A DNA stretch of 13,675 nucleotides from Bacteroidia bacterium (GCA_025996895.1 BNTW01000072.1:1-13675), one strand, 5' to 3'; shown: positions 1 through 6,768, counted from the stretch's first letter. Notes: a model not told the origin generated them from the letters alone. Made by a program: numbers and translations.

Positions 1-126
1 GTTTTAGCACCAAAAAACGAATGTTTTAACATATACACCATCCCACAGAACGTATAAAGCATATTTAACTTGGATATTTTTGATCTTTTAACACTTCGAT
101 AAAGGGGTGGCTGCAATGTGGGTTAA
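1..126 (-). mobile_element. Terminal segment of an IS1634-like element (left copy, inverted)
   Basis: This stretch is the reverse complement of 13380-13506, identical except for one extra A in the right copy (five versus six A in the run next to GATC). The right copy runs on into an IS1634-like transposase start, so by inference this is the same non-coding end of a second IS copy whose transposase would read leftward out of the window. The match stops sharply at 126, with flanks that differ apart from a short chance-like TTGGAAA, so 126/127 is the probable IS boundary. The terminal sequence reads TTAACCCACATTGCAGCCAC from the boundary inward. It carries the last 20 or so codons of the interrupted lipoprotein frame. 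Confidence 0.7.
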
Positions 127-487
127 AAAATTTGGAAATATATTTTCCGGCAGGAATTTCGGAGTTAAACGGAGTATTGCACTTGATTGCTTTTTGGTAA
201 TTATCGGTAACTGAACTGTATCTCTGTTCTCCTTTTTGAATGGGGTCCGTGATAAATTTGTCGTCTTCATCTATCGGGACATTATCGGTAATCCATTTTA
301 TACCCACCATGTAAGCCTCTTTTTTTATGGGCAAATTGGAAACTACCGGCTTTTCTCCGGAATTGTCGATATTAATGGCTTCTATGCCTTTTAGTGACAC
401 AGGAATAACAGGATCTGTCCAACCATCTTCCATTGAACATCCTACTGCTATTACTGCAAAAACAAACAATAATAATAAATTCTTCAT
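65..487 (-). CDS. Small lipoprotein, 3' end replaced by IS sequence
   Basis: A 140-aa frame with a lipoprotein signal peptide: K2, a hydrophobic stretch at residues 4-15 and a lipobox A-V-G-C with the acceptor Cys at 17. Export and anchoring to an envelope membrane are therefore expected. The mature part (WTDPVIPVSLKGIEAINIDN onward) resembles small Bacteroidales lipoproteins of the DUF5034 kind, a weak recognition made from memory. From about residue 121 (NPHCSHPF to the stop) the codons lie within the inverted IS-end repeat at 1-126, so the native C-terminus has been lost and replaced by about 20 IS-encoded residues. A candidate promoter box lies just upstream at 519-526. The gene follows the 80-aa gene at 524-766 on the same strand with a 36-nt gap. 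It may still give a shortened lipoprotein. Function unknown. Confidence 0.7.
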   Translation of the reverse strand: MKNLLLLFVFAVIAVGCSMEDGWTDPVIPVSLKGIEAINIDNSGEKPVVSNLPIKKEAYMVGIKWITDNVPIDEDDKFITDPIQKGEQRYSSVTDNYQKAIKCNTPFNSEIPAGKYISKFFNPHCSHPFIEVLKDQKYPS

Positions 488-518
488 AATAAAATGTGTT
501 TTACAAAAAAAATCACTA

Positions 519-526
519 CAAATTTA
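519..526 (-). promoter_or_regulatory. Candidate -7 promoter box for the lipoprotein gene
   Basis: On the minus strand this reads TAAATTTG, matching the Bacteroidota -7 consensus TAnnTTTG, 31 nt before the ATG at 487. A TTG lies about 22 nt upstream, slightly outside the usual spacing. The box overlaps the stop codon of the 524-766 gene, so the lipoprotein could be transcribed separately from the upstream pair. Confidence 0.4.
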
Positions 527-766
527 CATAATATTCTCGAATTGTGCGCAATGAAACAAAGAAACGGTATCATTTTTTTTGACTTCGGAAAAGTCATCTT
601 TTGCTTTTAATACAAGCAACGTTCCGTTGTAAAATGTCGTCGAAGCGATTTCTTCCGTTAAGGGGAAAATATCTTGCAAACGGTTGCCATCGTCCAATTC
701 GACACAATGTAATTTATAGAGATTGTCGGGCGGCAGGAAAACATAATGAGCTGCAAACCGTTTCAT
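524..766 (-). CDS. Conserved small hypothetical protein (80 aa)
   Basis: An 80-residue soluble protein beginning MKRFAAHYVFLPPDNLYKLH, with no signal peptide or membrane segment. I recognise it as a short protein recurring in Bacteroidales genomes, with typical phrases such as HYVFLPP, LYKLHCVELD and DIFPLTEEIASTTFYNGTL, but I know of no assigned function. Its ATG at 766 lies one base after the TAA (768-770) of the outer-membrane protein gene, so the two are almost certainly cotranscribed and probably translationally coupled. The start is fixed by this tight junction and by the conserved MKRF opening. No catalytic motif is visible. The many hydrophobic and aromatic residues alternating with acidic ones suggest a small beta-rich fold, which is only a guess. 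Confidence 0.75.
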   Translation of the reverse strand: MKRFAAHYVFLPPDNLYKLHCVELDDGNRLQDIFPLTEEIASTTFYNGTLLVLKAKDDFSEVKKNDTVSLFHCAQFENIM

Positions 767-767
767 T

Positions 768-2033
768 TTACCACGTATAATTAAACCCGAAACTAAGTAA
801 TTCGGTTAATTGGACAAAGCCCAAATCCGGGTCGCGCACTAATCCGTTCGTATCGTCGAAACGTCCGTACAAGTAAATCCGCGTGGAAAAAAAGCGGTTA
901 AGTGCCATGTTCAATTCGTTTTCCGATTCCACAATGACTTTGTCATAATTGGTAAAATATTTGAAGCGGGAAGAAAAAATGATGTGGCGGTTGAATTGCA
1001 AAACAAATTTGGCATTTATCGTCGACCCTAAATCCAACAGCGACTTCTTCCCCTCTTCAATACCGTAGCGTTTGGGGTCAATATTTCTGTCCGTAACCAG
1101 CGTGTATTGAATGGAAAGTGGGGAAAGGTCTGCCGAAATCACCGTTTTTTTGTATTTATTCTGCTTGTATTTCTTCTCTAACTGGTATTTCATACCCAAA
1201 ATACCGACATTAAATTGAAGTGGAGAGAAAAGCGACGAAATATAGACATTGCTGTTTTCCTTATAATTCCGAAATAATTGCGTTTTCATTTCCACGTTTG
1301 TCGAATACGACCATTTATTGTTGAACGCTCGAACACCAAAATCGCTATATGTCCGAATTAAATCTTCCCCGATACGAAAGTTTCGAAGCGTATCGTTTGC
1401 ATTGGTATAAAAACGTAATCGCCACTCTATGAAGTTGTTAAATTGAATTTTATCTTTTTTGTAATTGAATGTGAGCGTTTGCACGCTTTGCATATTCAAA
1501 TTCCCGATACCGCCGTTGTACCAGTTTTTGGAAATATAATTTTGTTGAAATTGCAACAGATGACTACCGTTTTTAGTCCAGTATTGCCGTTTAGGAATGA
1601 AACGAGTGGATTGGTCGACCGCTGTTTTCCCTGTATTGATTTCCGGCTCGACGGAAAAAAGACTTTGAAAAATATTCGGCTTGATTTCTTCCACTTTCTC
1701 GACCGAATCCGGAAAATCTTTTAATCCGTATTTTACCAAATTAGGATAATGCAGTATCAGGTTGCGGTAAGCCTTTCGCTGTAAGTAATTTATGGTTTCT
1801 CCTTTTTTTAATGACTTTATCGGTGTTTGAAGAATGGGAAACAGATTGGTGTCTTTTTGAATGGGACTTTCCGGCAATGAAATGGAAATATCGTCCGAAA
1901 ATTTTCCGTCGAAAACCACCGGCAAAAACAATGGATTTACCGGAATTGTGTCTTGAGCAAAAACAGGAACAGCTACAAGACAAACCGTCAGAAACAGCAT
2001 TTTGATATTTTTGAGTAGAATTTGCGGCACCAT
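768..2033 (-). CDS. DUF3078 outer-membrane protein
   Basis: A 421-aa exported protein. I chose the ATG at 2033 because a -7 promoter box lies at 2062-2069, which makes the longer frame starting at 2111 untranslatable from that transcript. An inner Met at 2003 is an alternative. The signal peptide is KNIKMLFLTVCLVAVPVFAQ, cut near AQ-D. The mature N-terminal 130 or so residues are proline-rich and low in structure. They are followed by a DUF3078-like domain beginning about NWYNGGIGNLNMQSVQ, with alternating amphipathic strands (FNNFIEWRLRFY, SYSTNVEMKTQLF, YGRFDD) and a terminal aromatic Trp, as in outer-membrane beta-barrels. DUF3078 proteins are common in Bacteroidota and their function is not established. 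The gene forms a two-gene operon with the 80-aa gene downstream and shares a 64-bp divergent control region with the AEC transporter. Confidence 0.85.
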   Translation of the reverse strand: MVPQILLKNIKMLFLTVCLVAVPVFAQDTIPVNPLFLPVVFDGKFSDDISISLPESPIQKDTNLFPILQTPIKSLKKGETINYLQRKAYRNLILHYPNLVKYGLKDFPDSVEKVEEIKPNIFQSLFSVEPEINTGKTAVDQSTRFIPKRQYWTKNGSHLLQFQQNYISKNWYNGGIGNLNMQSVQTLTFNYKKDKIQFNNFIEWRLRFYTNANDTLRNFRIGEDLIRTYSDFGVRAFNNKWSYSTNVEMKTQLFRNYKENSNVYISSLFSPLQFNVGILGMKYQLEKKYKQNKYKKTVISADLSPLSIQYTLVTDRNIDPKRYGIEEGKKSLLDLGSTINAKFVLQFNRHIIFSSRFKYFTNYDKVIVESENELNMALNRFFSTRIYLYGRFDDTNGLVRDPDLGFVQLTELLSFGFNYTW

Positions 2034-2061
2034 CTTTAATAGTGTATTGATTTTGACGGTG

Positions 2062-2069
2062 CAAATATA
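2062..2069 (-). promoter_or_regulatory. -7 promoter box for the DUF3078 gene
   Basis: On the minus strand this reads TATATTTG followed by C, a full match to TAnnTTTG, 28 nt before the chosen ATG at 2033. I see no good TTTG at the -33 position, so recognition may need an activator or a weak upstream element. Confidence 0.5.
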
Positions 2070-2082
2070 AAGAAAAAAATAG

Positions 2083-2090
2083 TAATTTTG
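2083..2090 (+). promoter_or_regulatory. -7 promoter box for the AEC transporter
   Basis: Reads TAATTTTG, fitting TAnnTTTG, and ends only 7 nt before the ATG at 2098. If used, transcription would start almost at the initiation codon, giving a leaderless or nearly leaderless mRNA. A TTTTG at 2051-2055 is too far upstream for normal -33 spacing, so this is a tentative call. Confidence 0.35.
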
Positions 2091-2097
2091 CGCCATT

Positions 2098-3000
2098 ATG
2101 GTAAATTTCATTCTGATTTTTCTTTGTGTTTCGACCGGAGTTATCTTGTCGAAGTTGCGTGTGTTGCCTGCGGACGCTTACAAAAGTATCAATGCGTGGG
2201 TATTGTACATTGCCTTACCAGCTCTGTCTCTGCGTTTTGTGCCCGAAGTCGAGTGGAGTATGAAACTGCTCATTTCAATTTTAGGGCCTATCGTTGTCTG
2301 GTTGGGCGCGTGGCTGTTTGTTCAACTTTATGATCGCAAGAAAAAATTATCGGTGGGTGCGCGCACCGCTTTGCTCGTAACATGTGGTTTGGGCAATACG
2401 GCTTTTATTGGTTTTCCGATGGTGGCCGCTTATTATGGTGAAACGGAAATCCACCATGCCGTCGTATTCGACCAAATCACGTTTATTTTATTTGCTACGA
2501 TAGGCGTAATTACGGTGTTGCGGGCTTCGGCCGAAAAAGAAAAAAATATCGGCTTTGGTTTTATCGTAAAAAAAGTATTCCGTTTTCCGCCTTTTTTGGC
2601 CTGTTTGGCGGCATTGATTTTGCCTCGTTTTGTAGATGTTTCGCTGGCTAATCCATTGTTAGACAAATTAGTAGCTACGATGTCGCCTATGGCTTTGTTT
2701 TCTATCGGTTTGCAATTAAAATTAGGAGCGATTAAACAGGAATGGCGGTTGCTTTCGGCCGGACTACTCTATAAATTGATATTAGCTCCTATCCTTGTAT
2801 TGGGCTTGGTCTTTTTACTGCATTCTTCCGGTAACTTGGCGAAAATCAGCGTTTTCGAGGCGGGAATGTCTTCGCACATCACGGTCAGTCTGATGGCCGG
2901 ACAATATAATCTCCAGCCGAAATATTGCTCGCTGGTCGTAGGCTTGGGAATTTTGTTAGGGTTTGTTACCTCTACGGTTTGGTATTTTATTTTGCAATAA
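2098..3000 (+). CDS. AEC (auxin efflux carrier) family transporter
   Basis: A 300-aa integral membrane protein with about ten hydrophobic segments, roughly at residues 3-20, 33-48, 57-78, 90-112, 121-141, 164-177, 189-209, 219-240, 252-268 and 277-299. It has family signatures of the AEC/malate permease group: AYKSINAWVLYIALPALSL in TM2, the G-N-T-A-F-I-G-F-P motif at about 99-107, the MALFSIGLQL stretch near 198-207 and the GMSSH turn near 256-260. Length and layout fit a complete carrier. Members export organic anions or amino acids by secondary transport in the inner membrane; the substrate cannot be read from sequence. The ATG at 2098 is favoured because the protein opens directly into TM1, as in relatives. 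It diverges from the DUF3078 gene. Confidence 0.85.
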   Translation: MVNFILIFLCVSTGVILSKLRVLPADAYKSINAWVLYIALPALSLRFVPEVEWSMKLLISILGPIVVWLGAWLFVQLYDRKKKLSVGARTALLVTCGLGNTAFIGFPMVAAYYGETEIHHAVVFDQITFILFATIGVITVLRASAEKEKNIGFGFIVKKVFRFPPFLACLAALILPRFVDVSLANPLLDKLVATMSPMALFSIGLQLKLGAIKQEWRLLSAGLLYKLILAPILVLGLVFLLHSSGNLAKISVFEAGMSSHITVSLMAGQYNLQPKYCSLVVGLGILLGFVTSTVWYFILQ

Positions 3001-3023
3001 ACCGGCAAAATTGCTATGTGGAG

Positions 3024-3055
3024 TTTGCAATATTGAAAATATTTTGCTACTTTTG
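3024..3055 (+). promoter_or_regulatory. Bacteroidota-type promoter for the ATPase gene
   Basis: TTTG at 3024-3027 and TACTTTTG at 3048-3055 are separated by exactly 20 nt, an excellent fit to TTTG-N19-21-TAnnTTTG. The predicted transcription start is near 3060-3062, giving a leader of about 22 nt before the ATG at 3083. This supports the 3083 start over the upstream in-frame ATG at 2963, which lies inside the AEC gene and before the promoter. Confidence 0.75.
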
Positions 3056-3082
3056 TCCTTTCAAAGAATACAAATAATCTTT

Positions 3083-4261
3083 ATGGAATCTTTGTACAGA
3101 ACACATCAGTATTTGGTAGAGCATTTAGCCCTTCCAATCCGGCGAAAATTGATGGACGAAATCAACTGGGACGACCGCCTGATTGGGATTAAAGGCTCGC
3201 GTGGGGTGGGGAAGACGAGTTTTTTAATTCAATATGCCAAAGACCATTTTTCATCCGGCGACAAACGTTGTCTGTATATCAACCTGAATAATTTTTATTT
3301 TACGGTTAAAACGATAAAAGATTTTGCCGGCGAATTTCGCATGCGGGGAGGGAAAGTGCTATTAATCGACCAGGTGTATAAATATCCCGAATGGGCTTCG
3401 GAATTGGCGTATTGTTACGACCATTATTCCGATTTGCAAATTATTTTTACCGGCTCGTCTGTTATGCGTTTGAAAGATGAAAATTCTCCGATAGCCAATA
3501 AGGTAATTTCGTATAATTTGCGTGGTTTTTCTTTTCGCGAATTTGTGGAATTGCAAACCGGCTGTAAGTTTGAGGCTTATTCTTTGGACGAAATTTTGCA
3601 ACATCACGAAGAAATTGCGCAGAAAATTTCGTCGCAAATACGGCCGTTGGCTTATTTGGACGATTATTTTCATCACGGTTATTATCCGTTTTATCTGGAA
3701 AAACGCAATTTTTCCGAAAACTTGCTGAAAACGATGAATATGATGTTAGAAGTGGATGTACTGTCTATCAACCAAATAGAGCTAAGTTATCTTCCGAAAT
3801 TACGGAAATTGTTTTATTTGTTATCGCTCACTGTTCCGTCAAGTCCGAATGTCAGCCAGTTGAGTTTGGACATTGAAACCTCGCGCGCAACGGTGATGAA
3901 TTACATTAAATATTTGAAAGACGCACGGTTGATTAATCTGCTTTATCCGGTCGATGAAGATTTTCCGAAAAAACCGGCACGATTGTATCTTCAAAATCCG
4001 AATTTGCTGTATGCCACGCGAATGATTGGGGTCAATCCGCAAGCTTTGCGCGAAACGTTTTTTTACAGCCAAATTCATAAAGATTATAAAGTGAATTTAG
4101 GAAGCAAAAGCTCCGAATTTTTGATTGAGGAACAACATACGTTTTGCGTAGGTGACCGCATTCGGGAAAAATTCAATCCGGATACTTATTACGCTATTGA
4201 TGGCATCGAAGCCGGCGAACGAAAAGTAATACCGCTGTGGCTGTTTGGATTTTTGTATTGA
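3083..4261 (+). CDS. AAA_14/DUF4143-type P-loop ATPase
   Basis: A 392-aa soluble ATP-binding protein. The Walker A motif is G-S-R-G-V-G-K-T at residues 38-45. The Walker B region is KVLLIDQ at 91-97, with Asp96 followed by Gln97 where many AAA+ proteins have Glu. A sensor-1-like IFTGSSVMRL lies at 121-130. The family phrase YNLRGFSFREF follows at 144-153, and a winged-helix segment (SLDIETSRATVMNYIKYL) at about 261-278. The C-terminus resembles the degraded nuclease-like DUF4143 domain. Such proteins are abundant and variable in copy number in Bacteroidales; their targets are mostly unknown. It has its own promoter at 3024-3055 and ends 22 nt before the ORF6N remnant. It is full length compared with relatives as I recall them. 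Confidence 0.85.
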   Translation: MESLYRTHQYLVEHLALPIRRKLMDEINWDDRLIGIKGSRGVGKTSFLIQYAKDHFSSGDKRCLYINLNNFYFTVKTIKDFAGEFRMRGGKVLLIDQVYKYPEWASELAYCYDHYSDLQIIFTGSSVMRLKDENSPIANKVISYNLRGFSFREFVELQTGCKFEAYSLDEILQHHEEIAQKISSQIRPLAYLDDYFHHGYYPFYLEKRNFSENLLKTMNMMLEVDVLSINQIELSYLPKLRKLFYLLSLTVPSSPNVSQLSLDIETSRATVMNYIKYLKDARLINLLYPVDEDFPKKPARLYLQNPNLLYATRMIGVNPQALRETFFYSQIHKDYKVNLGSKSSEFLIEEQHTFCVGDRIREKFNPDTYYAIDGIEAGERKVIPLWLFGFLY

Positions 4262-4283
4262 TTTAACCAAAAAATTTATAAAA

Positions 4284-4508
4284 ATGAAAGAAAGTATTCA
4301 GAATTTAATATACGAAATCAGAGGTCAAAAGGTAATGCTCGATTCTGATTTGGCAATGATGTATCAGGTAGAAACCAAAAGATTGAATGAAGCTGTGAAA
4401 CGGAATATCAAGCGTTTTCCTGCGGATTTTATGTTTCAACTGACTGAAACAGAAAGAAAATTACCTTTTATAAGAGACAACAAAGATACAAATTTTGTAA
4501 CAAATTGA
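4284..4508 (+). pseudogene. Truncated ORF6N-domain protein
   Basis: A 74-aa frame from the ATG at 4284 that matches the start of ORF6N-domain proteins, phage-type DNA-binding proteins of the KilA-N/ORF6N group. It contains IYEIRGQKVMLDSDLAMMYQ, then VETKRLNEAVKRNIKRFPAD, then FMFQLTETE. Full relatives carry on through a conserved region ending around a YAFTEQGV-like motif and usually exceed 150 residues. Here the similarity stops after about residue 60 and the frame ends at TGA 4506-4508, immediately before the DJ-1 gene. No continuation is visible in the next frames. I take it as a 3'-deleted remnant, possibly still translated. An in-frame ATG at 4245 overlaps the ATPase gene and is less likely as the start. 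Confidence 0.7.
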
Positions 4509-4522
4509 CAATTTTGAAAAGT

Positions 4523-5110
4523 ATGCAAAATAAGAAAGTATTAGTGTTTCTGGCAAAGGCATTTGAGACAATGGAATTTTGTGTTTTTATAGATGTTCTT
4601 GGTTGGGCAAGAGTTGATTATGGACATAATTTATTTGTTGATACTTGTGGTTTTACTGAAAAAGTTACAAGCACTTTTAATGTACCCGTAATAGTAGATA
4701 AAACCATTGGAGAAATAAATGTTGACGAATATGACGCCTTAGCAATACCCGGTGGATTTGGTGAATTTGGCTTTTATGAAGAAGTATATGACGAAAGATT
4801 CTTAGAATTAATTAAGGAATTTAATGCAAAAGGTAAAATTATTGCGACAATTTGCTCCGGGGCATTCCCTTTAGGAAAAAGTGGCGTTCTTAAGAATCGG
4901 AAAGCAACTACTTATCACTTACAAAACGGCTATTGGCAAAAAAAGCTGAAAGAATTTGGAGTGAATGTTGTGAACGAACCAATCGTAGTTGATGGTAATA
5001 TTATTACGTCTTATTGTCCGGCGACAGCTCCAAATGTCGCATTTGAATTATTAAAAATGCTGACCTCAGAAGAAGAAATGGCAGTAATAAAAAAAGCTAT
5101 GGGATTTTAA
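4523..5110 (+). CDS. DJ-1/PfpI family protein
   Basis: A 195-aa cytosolic protein of the DJ-1/PfpI superfamily. The nucleophile elbow A-T-I-C-S-G-A-F puts the reactive cysteine at 111, with the expected Glu15 (AKAFETMEF) and a downstream TTYH with His122. The ITSYCPATA segment replaces the TSRGPGTA of human DJ-1. LAIPGGFGEFGFYEEV is the glycine-rich loop. Members act as redox or carbonyl-stress proteins, chaperones or amidase-like enzymes; the exact reaction here is unknown. The ATG at 4523 gives the canonical beta-strand opening KKVLVFLAKAFE; a TTG at 4505 in the same frame would overlap the ORF6N stop. It is followed within 45 nt by the decayed nifJ 5' end, so it was probably once the direct neighbour of nifJ. 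Confidence 0.9.
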   Translation: MQNKKVLVFLAKAFETMEFCVFIDVLGWARVDYGHNLFVDTCGFTEKVTSTFNVPVIVDKTIGEINVDEYDALAIPGGFGEFGFYEEVYDERFLELIKEFNAKGKIIATICSGAFPLGKSGVLKNRKATTYHLQNGYWQKKLKEFGVNVVNEPIVVDGNIITSYCPATAPNVAFELLKMLTSEEEMAVIKKAMGF

Positions 5111-5116
5111 GAAGAA

Positions 5117-5192
5117 TGCTAACAAATTTTACATACATTATAATTTATAGATTATGGCTAAACAAAAAAAAGTTTTTAACTTGTGACGGAAA
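5117..5192 (+). repeat. Imperfect direct repeat of the nifJ leader and start (left copy)
   Basis: This region parallels 8883-8966. From the ATG onward the two copies differ by one substitution (GCT versus GCA) and one inserted A, then diverge right after GACGGAAA. Upstream of the ATG they share ACAAAT, TTTACA, ATA, AATT and TATAGA blocks with small indels. The pair brackets the accessory genes between 5212 and 8876. Confidence 0.75.
5154..5192 (+). pseudogene. Decayed 5' fragment of the nifJ gene
   Basis: Begins ATGGCTAAACAA and continues with the same bases as the first 13 or so codons of the intact nifJ gene (Met-Ala-Lys-Gln-Lys-Lys-Phe-Leu-Thr-Cys-Asp-Gly). One extra A in the poly-A run shifts the frame, so translation would stop at TGA after ten codons. 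Similarity ends at 5192. It is a relic, not a functional gene. It most likely marks the old junction between the DJ-1 gene and nifJ before the accessory block came in. Confidence 0.75.
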
Positions 5193-5211
5193 ATTATTAT
5201 AAATAAAAGTT

Positions 5212-6378
5212 ATGAATTTTCAAATTCTAATCAAACAAATACAATCGGTACAGTCGGCGTTACAGTCAACTGCGGCTCATACCATCAATGTGGCTCTGAC
5301 CGTCCGCAACTGGCTGATTGGCTATTATATTGTTGAATTTGAGCAACATGGTGAAGACCGTGCCCAATACGGACAAAAATTGCTGAAAAATTTAGCGGAA
5401 AAGTTACAAACAAAGGGTATGACCGAACAACGTTTCCGTGAATTTCGCCGTTTGTATCAAGCTTTTCCACAAATAGCCGAAGAAATTGTCAATGTGCTTC
5501 CACCCGATACAATTCGGCAGTTGCAGATTGCCGAAAACGATTTGCCAATTCGCCGGACACTGTCCGGTGAATCGAATTTACCAATTCGCCGGATGTCCGG
5601 CGAATTTCAACTAATTAAAAATAAGCAAGATACAATAGATATTCCAGCAAAGCTACTACTCACAAAACTTCCTTATTCCCATTTGGATAAAATTGCACAA
5701 ATTGAGAATCCAATGAAAAGAGTGTTTTATGTAGTGGAGTGTGTCAAAGGTTGTTGGTCTTTCCGCGAGCTTGAAAGGCAAATCAACACATTATATTACG
5801 AGCGTAGCGGTTTGTCGAAAAATAAAAAGGCTTTATCGGCGTTTATCAATCAGCAAAGCGTGCAATTGCAACCCAAAGATGTTATCAATACGCCGGTTAC
5901 CTTAGAGTTTCTCGGATTAAGTGAGCGAGCGTTGGTTACGGAAAACGACTTGGAACAGGCTATCCTTGACAATCTGCAACATTTCTTGATGGAAATGGGA
6001 CATGGATTTTGTTTTGAAGCTCGACAAAAGCGTATTTTGATTGATAATGATTATTTTTTCGTGGATTTGGTGTTTTATCACCGTATTTTGAAGTGTCATG
6101 TGATTGTGGAATTAAAAGTAGATAAATTCAGACACGAACACGCCTCTCAACTCAATATGTACCTCAATTATTTTAAAAACGAAGAAATGATGCCTGACGA
6201 CAATTTACCTGTGGGCATTCTCTTGTGTGCCGACAAAGGTAATACGCAAGTAAAATATGCTACTGCCGGACTTGACGAAAACATTTTCGTACAAAAATAT
6301 CTCATTGAATTACCGGACGAAAATACGTTGAGTGAGTATGTAACAAAGGAGTTTTTATTGATTGAATCAGAAAAATGA
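5212..6378 (+). CDS. DUF1016 PDDEXK-nuclease protein (YhcG-like)
   Basis: A 388-aa protein with two parts. Residues 1-100 are the helical DUF1016 N-terminal domain (VRNWLIGYYIVEFEQHG, LQTKGMTEQRFREFRRLYQAFP). Residues about 150-385 are the PDDEXK nuclease domain. Candidate catalytic residues are Glu269, Asp285 in YFFVDLVFYH, Glu300-x-Lys302 in VIVELKVDKF, and Gln313 in ASQLNMYLNYF. YhcG-like proteins are widespread on mobile and defence islands and are thought to act on DNA; the exact role is unproven. The linker at residues 110-132 is unusual: two 12-codon repeats (PIRRTLSGES / PIRRMSGEF) encoded by two palindromes. The ATG at 5212 starts a typical helical N-terminus. It is the first gene after the nifJ relic, and its stop overlaps an ATG (ATGA) of a repeat-derived frame. 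Confidence 0.9.
   Translation: MNFQILIKQIQSVQSALQSTAAHTINVALTVRNWLIGYYIVEFEQHGEDRAQYGQKLLKNLAEKLQTKGMTEQRFREFRRLYQAFPQIAEEIVNVLPPDTIRQLQIAENDLPIRRTLSGESNLPIRRMSGEFQLIKNKQDTIDIPAKLLLTKLPYSHLDKIAQIENPMKRVFYVVECVKGCWSFRELERQINTLYYERSGLSKNKKALSAFINQQSVQLQPKDVINTPVTLEFLGLSERALVTENDLEQAILDNLQHFLMEMGHGFCFEARQKRILIDNDYFFVDLVFYHRILKCHVIVELKVDKFRHEHASQLNMYLNYFKNEEMMPDDNLPVGILLCADKGNTQVKYATAGLDENIFVQKYLIELPDENTLSEYVTKEFLLIESEK
5548..5606 (+). repeat. Two palindromic repeats inside the DUF1016 gene
   Basis: The first palindrome, 5548-5572, has 11-base arms (ATTCGCCGGAC and its complement with one G/T mismatch) around ACT. The second, 5583-5606, has perfect 11-base arms (AATTCGCCGGA / TCCGGCGAATT) around TG. 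Their starts repeat with a period of 36 nt from CCAATTCGCCGGA, so 12 codons in frame. They lie in the linker between the two protein domains, where extra residues should be tolerated. Confidence 0.85.
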
Positions 6379-6416
6379 ATAAAATAGAAATGGCAACAAT
6401 AAATGCAATTCAAAAC

Positions 6417-6705
6417 AAGGCTGAAAGCCTTATGAGCAATAGCGTAGGGCAACGCCCTACGGATAGAACGGTATCGTTGAGCCTACGCCCTGAAAGGGCA
6501 ATAGCAAAATGCTGCGAGATGGCTCACGACCGTTGGCTAATGCCGACCGTTGGTTCAGGGCTACGGTTGTTGTGGGTTGCATTGTTTCGTAGAGCGATGC
6601 CCTACGCTAATGCTAAAAGGGCGTTGCTCTTGACAATTCTAAACCCGTCGAATTCGAGAAGTTTAGAATCCACGTTTTTTGCACTACCCGACCGCTATAC
6701 GGTCG
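6417..6705. repeat. Cluster of hairpin-forming repeats (REP/BIME-like)
   Basis: At least six stem-loops lie in this stretch. They are AAGGCT-GAA-AGCCTT at 6417-6431; CGTAGGGC-AAC-GCCCTACG at 6443-6461; GCCCT-GAA-AGGGC at 6487-6499; an imperfect CGTAG..CTACG at 6588-6606; 9-bp arms ATTCTAAAC/GTTTAGAAT at 6636-6644 and 6661-6669 around a TCGAATTCGA palindrome; and CGACCG-CTATA-CGGTCG at 6689-6705. A 10-bp direct repeat CGACCGTTGG occurs at 6527 and 6544. Translated, it gives SVGQRPTD and SLRPERA phrases that I recognise from repeat-derived spurious frames in Bacteroidota. This accounts for the whole gene-free gap 6379-6768. Confidence 0.8.
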
Positions 6706-6768
6706 ACAATGTATTTTAAGAACGAGTGTGTTGAATAATAGAAAAATATTAAACTAATACAATATAGT

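Noticed and set aside
2034..2111. N-terminal extension of the DUF3078 protein
   Set aside because: It would begin upstream of the -7 box at 2062-2069 and inside the divergent gene, and it would place the signal peptide internally.
2963..3082. N-terminal extension of the ATPase to an upstream ATG
   Set aside because: It overlaps the end of the transporter gene and lies upstream of or across a well-formed promoter at 3024-3055. The conserved protein starts at 3083.
4245..4283. Earlier start for the ORF6N remnant
   Set aside because: It overlaps the end of the ATPase gene, and the extra residues do not resemble the family, which starts near MKESIQNLIYEIRGQ.
6375..6719. Open frame of 114 codons overlapping the DUF1016 stop by ATGA
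   Set aside because: Its sequence is the translation of a hairpin repeat cluster (SVGQRPTD, SLRPERA phrases typical of repeat-derived frames in Bacteroidota), with no protein domain. I annotate the DNA as repeats instead.
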